Assembly: GCA_020633075.1 (NCBI GenBank)
Contig: JACKEI010000005.1
Coordinates: 278,940 to 342,939, forward strand
Source: Sandaracinaceae bacterium
GTDB taxonomy: Bacteria; Myxococcota_A; Polyangia; Polyangiales; Houyiibacteriaceae
Reading direction: 5' to 3'
Length of the DNA stretch: 64,000 nucleotides
The position numbers and the translations under genes were made by a program. Below the pieces are notes generated by a model. The model ran no database searches. It saw only the letters and a list, made by a program, of their open reading frames with translations, and had not been told where the DNA came from. Every line of letters begins with the position of its first letter. The first letter of the stretch is position 1. Shown here in pieces: positions 28,101 to 36,600 of the stretch.

Positions 28101-29469
28101 CCGAGCCGTCGCGCACGGTGGTCACGATGCCGGAGGACACCGCCAGCGAGGCGGTGATGGGTGCAAAGAGGTCGGCCGAGAGGCCGTGCAGCGCCTCGAC
28201 CACGTCGAAGGCCAGTGCCACGCCGCGCAGGGCGTCCTGGGGCGTGGTCCGGCCGAGACCGATCACATATCGGAAGTGAGACTTCTCGGAGCCGTCCTCC
28301 CAAGACAGGACGGCGTCGTTCTTGTACGCGAGGTCGGCGAGGATGCGGGCGGCGGCGTGATCGACGCTCGGGAGCTGCCCGGGGTCCGTGAGGGCGCTCG
28401 AGTCGCGCACCCGACCCGCGACCACGACCACCCTGCGGCGCTCGCGCAGCTCCCGCTCCACCGCCAGCGACCCCGCGTTCACGGTGAAGCCCGCGAAGGT
28501 CATGGCGTCGCGAATGCGGGGGTCCTCCACGCTGGCGTGCGCGCGGGGCACCAGGCGCGCCAGCTGCTGCTCGAGCGCCTCGGCGTCCCAGAGGACGGAG
28601 GAGCTGTGGAGGAACTGGGCCAGCGAGCTACCGAAGGAGCGGGCGGTCTGGAAGCGCTGCTCCGGGTCGGGGTGCAGGGCGCGGCGCACGATGCGGTCGA
28701 GCGCGTCGGGGACGGCCGGATCCACCTCTTGCGGGTAGGTCACGCGCCCCTCGCGCGCCGGCTCGAGGGCCTCCACCCCTTGGAGCCCCGGGTACATGGG
28801 GCGACCCATGAGCAGCTCGGCCAGCAGCACGCCCAGCGAGTACACGTCGCTGCGGCGGTCGACGGCAAGGCCCTTGGCCTGCTCCGGCGACATGTAGCTG
28901 AACTTGCCCTTGATGACGCCGTCGTCCTCGGAGACCAGCTTGGCCTTGGCGATGCCGAAGTCCGCGACCTTGACGATTCCGTCGTAGCCCAGCAGGACGT
29001 TCTGCGGCGACACGTCGCGGTGGACGATCTCCATGGACTCGCCGTGCGAGTCGCGGCGCTTGTGCGCGTAGTCCAGCCCCTTGGTGACCTCGTGGACGAT
29101 GTAGGCGGAGAGCCCGTAGGGCAGGCGCTCCCCCGCGCGCTTGGCCGCGCTGCTGAGGCGACCAAGGTCGATACCGTCGACGAACTCCATCGCCAGGAGG
29201 AACTCCCCCTCCACGCGGTCGAAGGTGTAGACCTGCACGATGTTCGGGTGGTTCAGGCGCGTCGCGACCTTGGCCTCGTCCACGAACATCCCGAGGAAGT
29301 GCTCGTTGCGCGCGAACTGCGGCAGCACGCGCTTGAGCACCAGCACCTTCTCGATGCCCTCGGCGCCGGTCGTCTTGGCCAGAAACACTTCGGCCATGCC
29401 GCCCTTGCCGAGGCGGCGCAGCACGCGATAGCGGCCGAGGGACAGGGGTGGCGGGGCGTTCGAGGACAA
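25198..29469 (-). CDS. Serine/threonine protein kinase fused to cyclase-like, AAA ATPase and TPR domains
   Basis: A 1,423-residue signalling protein. The kinase domain (about 13-275) has the G-loop GKGGMAEV (21-28), catalytic Lys46, HRD at 150-152 and DFG at 170-172, so it looks active. About 340-520 resembles a class III adenylyl cyclase fold (VVVVAGRVRDSSALTDP; LFAPITASLAVSSGIV), probably degenerate. An AAA/STAND ATPase follows with Walker A GELGVGKSAL and IVVWLDSLQWAD as the Walker B region. The C-terminal half is long tetratricopeptide-like helices. The architecture (kinase-ATPase-TPR) matches PknB-type signalling proteins common in myxobacteria. There is no transmembrane segment. Confidence 0.93.
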   Translation of the reverse strand: MSSNAPPPLSLGRYRVLRRLGKGGMAEVFLAKTTGAEGIEKVLVLKRVLPQFARNEHFLGMFVDEAKVATRLNHPNIVQVYTFDRVEGEFLLAMEFVDGIDLGRLSSAAKRAGERLPYGLSAYIVHEVTKGLDYAHKRRDSHGESMEIVHRDVSPQNVLLGYDGIVKVADFGIAKAKLVSEDDGVIKGKFSYMSPEQAKGLAVDRRSDVYSLGVLLAELLMGRPMYPGLQGVEALEPAREGRVTYPQEVDPAVPDALDRIVRRALHPDPEQRFQTARSFGSSLAQFLHSSSVLWDAEALEQQLARLVPRAHASVEDPRIRDAMTFAGFTVNAGSLAVERELRERRRVVVVAGRVRDSSALTDPGQLPSVDHAAARILADLAYKNDAVLSWEDGSEKSHFRYVIGLGRTTPQDALRGVALAFDVVEALHGLSADLFAPITASLAVSSGIVTTVRDGSGRLLRYAPVESALAVAEHLANEGNAGSVRITSDVYRLVRRDFRVNEAQYEDVTLEGGERTRAYSALGARSREERAVDTRHSLGVEGLIGRVAEQETIRGLYREAESTGRAVFAAVVGELGVGKSALVSAALDSLEPMPGILSTECGFGTSDVPFSSLAALIRDIFFISDDAPASQVRDQIRSSLQAVVMDTGRRDLIERGVLTLLGSADERVLESEHEERTREVVHAIELLLRHLAKGGPIVVWLDSLQWADSASLELLRTMSQGVHQSPVLILMATRPDARTAAALRGVPVIELGELEGDERNEIVRRCFRGAEVPAEVVRAIVERAGGNPFHIQELSDALLERGVVRVVDDTDGTARVVRDSALPISLPSSLEGVVASRLDELEESSRRALRWLAVAGSGLEERQLVLIAGNDVQGNVQDLLARGFLVRRSNGTLAFASGVVRQIAYEGAEPDDRSRMHRRVADYFQSLPGSPAARVAHHLEQAGQRGAAAHAYLEAAELASAAFSNATALGLFARALRLFDDDPEGQFAAHAGRERILRFLGQPAEQAAELDALDRLSLHADVPKTLRAFALNRRARFEIDHGKLERAERHLEQARARAIAEGDRGAEIDTVRMMAEVARDRGATARALTLCDEALSRAGVLPDFLPARGLVLIQKGILQERSGHARKALETYAESAVVFRRLGIKRHEALALDHLGGALSCLGNFQDAVAVTRASLSFDRETGDRLRLGRKLALLALYYQTLGEPERAEAFLAHSIDVLGAMVSSEATPARKEAQCAMIDLHLQRGEAPRASELLEELRVHVALHGPYLAAQERVFTARVLAELGAVEDADRAKHLAAAEEAAEAARGLCLAHDFVSLEVEALALLAWLRAGRGATEDAKAAASAAMARLDAEVSVQRQPRARMLIARTYEYLGAGDEAKKAWTAARRVIESQVERLRGEGARQRFRATHVVQTVLSHTSHPA

Positions 29470-29518
29470 GGCCGCGGCATGATAGGCCGATGCTGCGCCT
29501 CGCGGAAGACCCTGTCTG

Positions 29519-32500
29519 TCAGCGACCCGTGGCCGCGCCGCTGGACTCGCGGGTCAGCGCGCCGTTCTCCAGTCGCAGCACCACGCGGCGGGTCTCTCGG
29601 TCGAGGTGTACCGTCTCGCGCAAGATACGCTCCTCGGCCGTCCCGAGCCCCAGCACCACGACGAGGGTCGCGTCAGTGGGCCGGAGCTCCTCACGCTCGT
29701 CGCGCGAGAAGGCCATGCGCAGCGCTCCCTCGTCGAGGTCCGCCAGCGTGAGCGTGTTGATGCCGTGGGCCTGGCTCGTGAGCTGCACGGGCTCGAAGCG
29801 CTCCGTCGCGTCGGGATAGGCCACCGTCATGCCGATGACGTCGTCAGGGTGCGCCCACGTGAGGGCGGCGAAGAGGGCCGGTGGAGAGCGCAGCGCGCCC
29901 GAGTGCCGCTGGCGGCGAAGGACGGCCGCGTCCACGGCCGGGTCGTCGCTCTCGGCGCGCAAGAGCGCGAGGCGCACACGGGTCCAAGCCTGGGCCACGG
30001 CGGCGTCACCCTCCTGGGCGTCCCCGTCGGCCGCTTCGGCCACGCGCTGCTCGAGGCGCAGGGCCTCGTCCACGCGGCCCGCGTCGGCGGCGGCGCGTGC
30101 CAGCAGGAGGAAGACCTCGTCGTCCCCTTGGCGCAGCTGACCGAGCGCGCGGTACTCGCGGTAGGCATCATCCGGCCAGGCGTGAGCCCGGTAGAGGTCG
30201 CCCAGCCGGCGACGTGCCCAGGGGTCGAGGGGCGCCCGCTCCACGATCTCACTGAAGACCCGGCGCGCCTCGGCGGGGCGCTCCTGCCGCAGCCAGAACT
30301 CGCCCACGGCCGTACGCACGGCCGCGTCTGCGAGCGGGTCGGCACGCAGCGCCCAGGCCAGGCGCCGCGCCTCGGGGAGGTTGTCGGTCTCCTCCAGCAG
30401 CTGCAGCAGGCGCAAGCGGAGGTCCATCTCGTCCGGCGCGATCTCCAGCCAGCGCCGCACGAGGCGCAGCTTCGCTGCGGGGTTCCCCGCGCGCCGGTAG
30501 AGCCGGTCGAACACGGACCAGTCGATGTTGGTGTCGTCCAGCCCCAGCAGGCGACGCGCGGTCGCCACCTGGTAGGCGCTGCCGAGCGAGCGCAGCACCG
30601 CGGCACGCAGGTAGCTGCCTGCGGCGCTGTCCGCCGGGAACGAGGCGGCGAGCTGAACGCGCTGCCCCCCCACGTGCGCCAACATCATGTTCAGCAGCAC
30701 GCGCCGAGCGCGGAAGTCTCCCAGCTCGCACTGGCCCAGCGCCTCGCGATACACGGACATGGCGCCCGCTACGCCGGCGCTGGCCGCCAGCCGCTCGCGC
30801 CACAGGTTGCGACGCACCGCGAGGTCCTGCTGCGACGCGTCACTGCAGGTGCGCCGCGTGCCGATGGCCCGATCAGGAGCGTTGAACACGAAGGTGTGCT
30901 GGACGCGGATGCTGCCGCCCTCGGTGCTGGGGAAGCGCAGGCCCCGCACCTCTTGCACCACGCACAGGTCCACGTCCGACTCGTCGAGGGTCGAGTTGAG
31001 CAGCGTCGCGCTCTGCACCGCCCCCGACCCGTCCACGGTGACGTCCACCGTGACGCTGCCCTGCAGGTCCGGGCGCACCAACAGCTTGCGCTCGTAGCAA
31101 GCGTTCGGCCCACGCGCGCCGAGCCGCAGCGCGCGGCCGACGGCGGCCTGCGCGTAGCCCCCGTCGCCAGTGACCGGTGGCTCGGAGTCGGCGCTCGAAC
31201 CAGCGGAGACTCGGGGCACCCACGTGCGCTCGGCCGCTTGCTCCGTCGGGGCCGGCGCGGCGCTCGCGGGCGCGCGGCGCCTCCAGCCCTCGTCCGCGAC
31301 CGGCACCGAGGGGGCCCGTCCGCCCAGCTGGAAGCTGTAGTCGAGGGGGTTCACGTCGAAGTCCGGCACCAGCCCGTAGGGCTCGCCCTTGCCGCCGGCC
31401 ACCACCAGGGAGGTCCAGGGCGTGAGCAGGTCGTACTCGAGACCGATCGCGACCAGCGCCTCGCGCCCAGCGTCCTCGTCCAGCAGCTCGTTCAGCCGGG
31501 CGCTGGCCCAGCGGCGCCGGATGTCGGGGGCGCTCACGCTCGTGGCGCTCAGCTGCAGCGTCTGGTCGAAGTCCACGCCGTCGCGCGAGCCGCGCACGCG
31601 GACCTGCGTGGGGACCTCGTCCAGCAGGCGCCCGAAGAGCCGCAGGCGGCCGCTGTCCGGGACGCTCAGCCGACCGCGCGGATAGACGCGCTCGACACCC
31701 TCACCGAGGTCCACCTCGACCCCGCGCAACATCGGGCGCGCGGCATCGCTCAAGGTCGCGAGCACCGCGGCGGCGAGCTCGTCGCGGGCGTGCACGGAGC
31801 GGGCGGCCGACTCCCCCATCACGGCGCGCAGCAAGTCGACGTTGGCGTCGTCTCCGAGACCCAGCGCGAAGAAGCGCGGCGCGCGGGGCAGGGTGTCGAG
31901 GGCCGTGCGGATGCTGGTGGCGTCCAGAGCGCCCGTGGTGGGTCGTCCGTCGCCCAGGTAGAGCACGGCGGCCCGCGGGGCCCCCTCGAGGACGCTGGCG
32001 GCACCGCGCAGCATGGTCCCGAGGTCCGTCGCGCCCCCGAGCTGCACCGTCCCGAGCGCCGCGAGCAAGCGCTCTCCGTGCTCGGGCGTCGCCGCGCCGA
32101 GGGCGGCCGCGTCTCCCTCGGGCGCGCGCGTCACCAGGTCGCCGAAGCGCAGCGCGACCCTGTCCGTGGGGGCGAGCTGCTGTAGTACGTGCTCCACCAC
32201 GCCGCGCGCCAGCTCCAGCTCCTCGGGCTCGGTGCCCCCCGAGGTGTCGACCAGCAGCACCAGCGAGAGCGGCACGTCCTCGGCCGATGGCGCGAGCTCG
32301 TGCGTGGGGAGGTCCACCGCCACGAAGGTGTCCTGCGCCGCGCGCTGACCCGTCACAGGGTCCACTTCGTTCGTCTGCACGCGGTAGCTGTAGACGTGGG
32401 GGGCCTGCGCGGCCTCGGTGGTCTCGGCGGGGTCCAGGATGTCGAGCGTGAAGTCCGCGCGGGGGCGGAAGTCACTGCGCCGCAGCACCACACGGCCGGC

Positions 32501-33688
32501 GTTGGTGAGCGCGCCCATCCCGGCGCGGGTCTGGGCACCGCTGGCCGCGCCCAAGTCCACCGACAGGTGCAGCTCGCCCACCATCGGAGGCTGCCCCTCG
32601 GTGCGCATCGGGTACACGTAGGTGCGGGTGTCCCCGTTGCGCGTCAGCCACTCCGTGTAGGCCACCTTCACGCGCACCACGGCACCCGGGTTGATCGGGT
32701 AGACGCGCGCGCGCACCCGCTGCGGGCCGTCGTAGGACAGGCGCGCGACGGGCATCTCGGCGGGCACGTAGGGCGGCGCGAAGCCCTCCCCCATGGGCAG
32801 CTGCTGCACGGCGGACGGCACGAACCCCGCGCCCTGGTCCACCTCGAAGGCCTCGACGACCGCGCCCTCGGGGAGTCGCAGACGATACTCGGCCTCGAGC
32901 GCGTCGTCGTACCCGTTGAAGAAGGTCTGGACGACCTCGGTGCGCGCGAGCTCCCCCTCGAGGGTCACCTGCACCTCGTGGGAGCGCATGCTGAGCGGAC
33001 GACGGGCGACCCCACGCTCCTCGAGGCGGCGCCCGCTCAGCTGCCCGATGTAGCCGGCCTCGGGCGGCGGACGCGGGCTCGGGTCCGCGAGGCCTCCGGT
33101 CCAGTCGTCCCACAGCGCGGCGGGAGCCACCTGGGCGCTGTCGGCCGTGAGCACCAGCGTCTCGCCCTGGGCCACGCGCCCTTCTCCACCGGCGGCGCGA
33201 TAGACCACCTCACCGCTCGCGCAGTAGACCTCGGTGCGCTCGGCGCTGACCTGCACCGCCATGGCCCCGTTCTGCACGCTGACGGTGCCGCCGGGGGTCG
33301 TGACGTCCAGACCCTCGTCGACGCGAGCGTCCACGAAGACACGCCCGGACTCGACGCTGACGCCGGTGAGCGTGGCGCTGATGCGCGTGCTGCGGTCCAG
33401 CAAGAACCAGGGGCCCGCGTCATGCGTGAAGGTCGCGCGGGCGCCGTCGGGCGTGACCACGGTCGCGCCGGTCTCGACGCGCGCCGGGGCGCGTGCCGTC
33501 GTGTCGTGACCGGCGCGCGTGAGCGTCACCGCGCCGCGCACGGGCTGCACCAGGCCCACCGTCGCGGCTGGCGGCGGCGCGCCACCCCCGCACGCGGCGA
33601 GGAGGGCAGTGACGCAGAGGGCAAAGGAGCGGGAGCGGCGGGAGAAGGTGGACATGCGTGGCTCGGCAAGAGTGGTCGGCGTGCTCAT
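29519..33688 (-). CDS. FecR/VIT/VWA/TPR lipoprotein (paralogue 1)
   Basis: A 1,389-residue envelope protein. The signal is FALCVTALLAAC, so a lipoprotein. Domains in order: FecR-like (VRGAVTLTRAG to AVQVSAERTEVY), VIT (PLSMRSHEVQVTLEGELARTEVVQTFFN), VWA (VPLSLVLLVDTSGG), a Pro/Ala-rich linker, a TonB/AgmX-like segment (GSVTVDVTVDGSGAVQSATL) and TPR helices to the end. VIT/VWA pairs occur in inter-alpha-trypsin-inhibitor-like adhesins. ATG 33688 has GGGGAGG ten bases upstream and is coupled to the upstream stop (33692); ATG 33655 is an alternative that gives a more usual signal length. It is tandem with a paralogue. Confidence 0.88.
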   Translation of the reverse strand: MSTPTTLAEPRMSTFSRRSRSFALCVTALLAACGGGAPPPAATVGLVQPVRGAVTLTRAGHDTTARAPARVETGATVVTPDGARATFTHDAGPWFLLDRSTRISATLTGVSVESGRVFVDARVDEGLDVTTPGGTVSVQNGAMAVQVSAERTEVYCASGEVVYRAAGGEGRVAQGETLVLTADSAQVAPAALWDDWTGGLADPSPRPPPEAGYIGQLSGRRLEERGVARRPLSMRSHEVQVTLEGELARTEVVQTFFNGYDDALEAEYRLRLPEGAVVEAFEVDQGAGFVPSAVQQLPMGEGFAPPYVPAEMPVARLSYDGPQRVRARVYPINPGAVVRVKVAYTEWLTRNGDTRTYVYPMRTEGQPPMVGELHLSVDLGAASGAQTRAGMGALTNAGRVVLRRSDFRPRADFTLDILDPAETTEAAQAPHVYSYRVQTNEVDPVTGQRAAQDTFVAVDLPTHELAPSAEDVPLSLVLLVDTSGGTEPEELELARGVVEHVLQQLAPTDRVALRFGDLVTRAPEGDAAALGAATPEHGERLLAALGTVQLGGATDLGTMLRGAASVLEGAPRAAVLYLGDGRPTTGALDATSIRTALDTLPRAPRFFALGLGDDANVDLLRAVMGESAARSVHARDELAAAVLATLSDAARPMLRGVEVDLGEGVERVYPRGRLSVPDSGRLRLFGRLLDEVPTQVRVRGSRDGVDFDQTLQLSATSVSAPDIRRRWASARLNELLDEDAGREALVAIGLEYDLLTPWTSLVVAGGKGEPYGLVPDFDVNPLDYSFQLGGRAPSVPVADEGWRRRAPASAAPAPTEQAAERTWVPRVSAGSSADSEPPVTGDGGYAQAAVGRALRLGARGPNACYERKLLVRPDLQGSVTVDVTVDGSGAVQSATLLNSTLDESDVDLCVVQEVRGLRFPSTEGGSIRVQHTFVFNAPDRAIGTRRTCSDASQQDLAVRRNLWRERLAASAGVAGAMSVYREALGQCELGDFRARRVLLNMMLAHVGGQRVQLAASFPADSAAGSYLRAAVLRSLGSAYQVATARRLLGLDDTNIDWSVFDRLYRRAGNPAAKLRLVRRWLEIAPDEMDLRLRLLQLLEETDNLPEARRLAWALRADPLADAAVRTAVGEFWLRQERPAEARRVFSEIVERAPLDPWARRRLGDLYRAHAWPDDAYREYRALGQLRQGDDEVFLLLARAAADAGRVDEALRLEQRVAEAADGDAQEGDAAVAQAWTRVRLALLRAESDDPAVDAAVLRRQRHSGALRSPPALFAALTWAHPDDVIGMTVAYPDATERFEPVQLTSQAHGINTLTLADLDEGALRMAFSRDEREELRPTDATLVVVLGLGTAEERILRETVHLDRETRRVVLRLENGALTRESSGAATGR

Positions 33689-33691
33689 GGC

Positions 33692-36600
33692 TCAGCGCCT
33701 CCCCGGAGCGGTGGACACGGTGACGGGAGCCTCGCGGAGCGCGTCCCCCTCGATGGTGAAGCCGTAGGCGCGCTGGTCACCCGCGAAGCGCAGCGTGCGC
33801 ACCTCCACCCGCTCGTCGTCGGCGCCCTCGCGCCAGACCACCACCAGCTTGCCCTCCACGGCGGTCAGCTGCCGCTCGCCCTGCCGGCGCACCTCGAGGC
33901 GGTAGGTGCCGTCCTCGACCTCACGCACGTCGAAGACCTCGATGCCGTACTCCGGCGTCAGGTCCACGGGGCGCGAGAGCCCGAGGCCCGGGTAGCCCGC
34001 GGTCAGCGCCAGGTTGGCGTCTGGGTGCGACCAGACCAGCGACGCGCGCAGGGGCGACGCCTGCCCCATGACGCCGCTGCGCCGCATGCGCGCCACCAGC
34101 GCGGCCAGTCCGTCCGCGTCGTTGGCGGCGCGGGCGGCCGCGCGCAGCTCCGCGAAGCGCACCGAGGACCAGAGCAGCGCCGTGCGCGCGAGGCCCACGG
34201 CCTCTCCGGGCTGACCTGTCTGCGCCAGCGCCTGCTCGAGTCGCAGGGCTTCATCCACGCGGCCTGCGCCTGCCGCGGCCTGGGCGAGCAGCAGGTTGAC
34301 GCTGGTGTCGTCGGGGCGGATCGACGCGAGCGTCTGGTACTGCCGATAGGCCTCGTCGAACCAACCGTGGGCCCGGTAGAGGTCGCCGAGGCGGCGGCGC
34401 GCCAGCTCGTCGCGCGGCGCGAACTCCACGATCTCGCTGAACACGCGGCGTGCCTCGGCCTCGTCCTCGAGGCGCAGGTAGAACTCGCCGATGGCCGTGC
34501 GCACCCCGGCGTCCGCGAGGGGGTTCTGGCGCATGGTGCGGGCCAGGCGGCGCGCCTCGGCTTGCTGTCCCGTGCGCTCCAGCAGCTCCAGCAGCGAGAG
34601 CTGGAGGTCCATGTGCGTCGGGAACTGCGTGATCAAGCGGCGCAGCACGCGCACCTTGGCCGCGTCCGAGCTCGCCCCGGCGAGCGCCCGGTCGATCATC
34701 TCCTGGTCGACGTTGCTGCCGAAGGTGCGACGCACCAGCCGCAGGTCGTCCGCGGAGCGCACCCGGCGCACGATGGCGTTGCGGAAGTAGCCGCGCAGGC
34801 TGCTGCTGTTGGAGGCGTGGTAGAGGGAGATCATGGCGGGCACCGAGCCCGCCCGCGCGAGCATCAGCTCGAGCAAGCGGCGGCGCTCCGGCCAGTTGCG
34901 GGCCTCGCAGCGCGCAGCCGCTTCTTGATAGACCCGCAGCCACTCGTAGGCGCTGCTACGCGCCCCGAGGCGCTCGCGCCACAGCTCGACCCGGTCGTCG
35001 AGGGAGGCCCGCGACGCGTCCGAGCAGCGGCTGCGCTCGTGGTTCTGCTGCGGCTCGACGACGATCTCGGTGGTCACTCGGACGCGGCCGCCCGCGACGC
35101 CCACACCCATGGCCTGGGCGATCACAGCGTCTTGATCCGGCACGTCCTCTTCGCCGCCGAGTGCGTAGCCCAACGCGTGGAGCTGACTGCGTTGCTCGTT
35201 TGACAGCTGACCGTGCGCATTGCGGCTGCCTCGCTCGGTGGCCCGGGCCGCCCGGCGCATGGGTTGGGGCCTCCCGCTCAGCGTGCCCAAGCTCGCGCCC
35301 GTGGCGGCGGACGCCGATTCGCCGCGCCCTTCGCCGCTCCCGCCGCCGCCGCCTCGACCGGTCCCGATCAGCCCGAGCCCGCTGGCGCCCGCGACGTCGC
35401 CGACGACGGCTTCGGGCTCGGCCTCCCACGCGGACGAGGGCTGCGCCGAGGGTGCCGCGTTGGCGCGCGCCCGATCTGCGTAGAAGCCATCGCTCGGAGC
35501 GTCATCCGCCATGACGGGCTGCTGGGCGGCGCTTCCCGCGGGGGCGGACGCCGTCGTGGGTCTCGGCATGGGCACTGCGGGGGGGGGCGGCGGGGCCTCC
35601 GCGACCGGCGCGCCCTGTGGCTCCTGCGGTGCCCCGTACGCGTTGCCAGGCATCGACTCCCCTTCGTCCCTGGACTCTTCGGTCTCCGTGGAGGGGCTGC
35701 TCGCCGGCGCGGACGCGCTGTCCAGGCTGCAGCCCACGATGGCGAAGGGCAGCAGCAAGGGGTTGGTCGTGCTCGCCCGCGCGTACTGCACGTCCCGCAT
35801 CAGCTCGTTGGCGCGGGGGCCAAGCTGGCTGAGCTCCTGTTCGCTCGGCACGTAGAAGCTCGTGAACGGGGTGATGAGCCCGTAGCGCGTGCCGAGGTCG
35901 GCGATCTCCTGCCGCCCCTCCCCCCCGAGCAGCAGCTGCTGCAGGCGCTCGGACGCCCAGCGCAGGCGCAGATCGCCGCTGTCCGAGATGGTGTGGGTCT
36001 CGATCTCGAAGGTGCGCTCGAAGGGCTGCCCGTTCAGCTCACCGCGCACGGTCACCGACGTGGGCGGTGTGCCGTCCACGCGCCCGACGATGCTGAGCGG
36101 CTCCCCCAGCACGACGTCCACCGGGCGCCGCGGGAACTGCTGCTCGATGCCGCTGCCGAGCTCGACCTCCACGCGCTGCGCCACGGGCCGGCGGGCGTGG
36201 CCCAGCACCTCGAGCGCCACCCGCGCTCCCTCGGCGCGTGTCTCCACGCGACGGGCCAGGCCCGAGCCCCGGGTGAGCGTCTCCAGCAGGCCCAGCTCGG
36301 CGCTGGAGCCCACAGCGACGGCGTACGCGCGGAGCGGCCGCGGCAAGCGCGCCACCCGCTCCAGCAACGCGTCGGCTTCGAGCTCGCCGACGGTGGGAGC
36401 GCCGTCGCCCACATAGATGACCACGCCCGGCCGGGACGGGTCGAGCAGCGCGGCGGCATCGGCCAGCGTCGCGCCGAGGTCACTCGCGCCGCCGCTCGGG
36501 ACCCGCGCCAGCCCGTCCAAGAGCGCCTCGATGCGCTCACGCGTGGCGGGCCCGAGCGCCACAGGCTCGTCGCTCACCGCGCGCAGACCGAGGTCGCTGG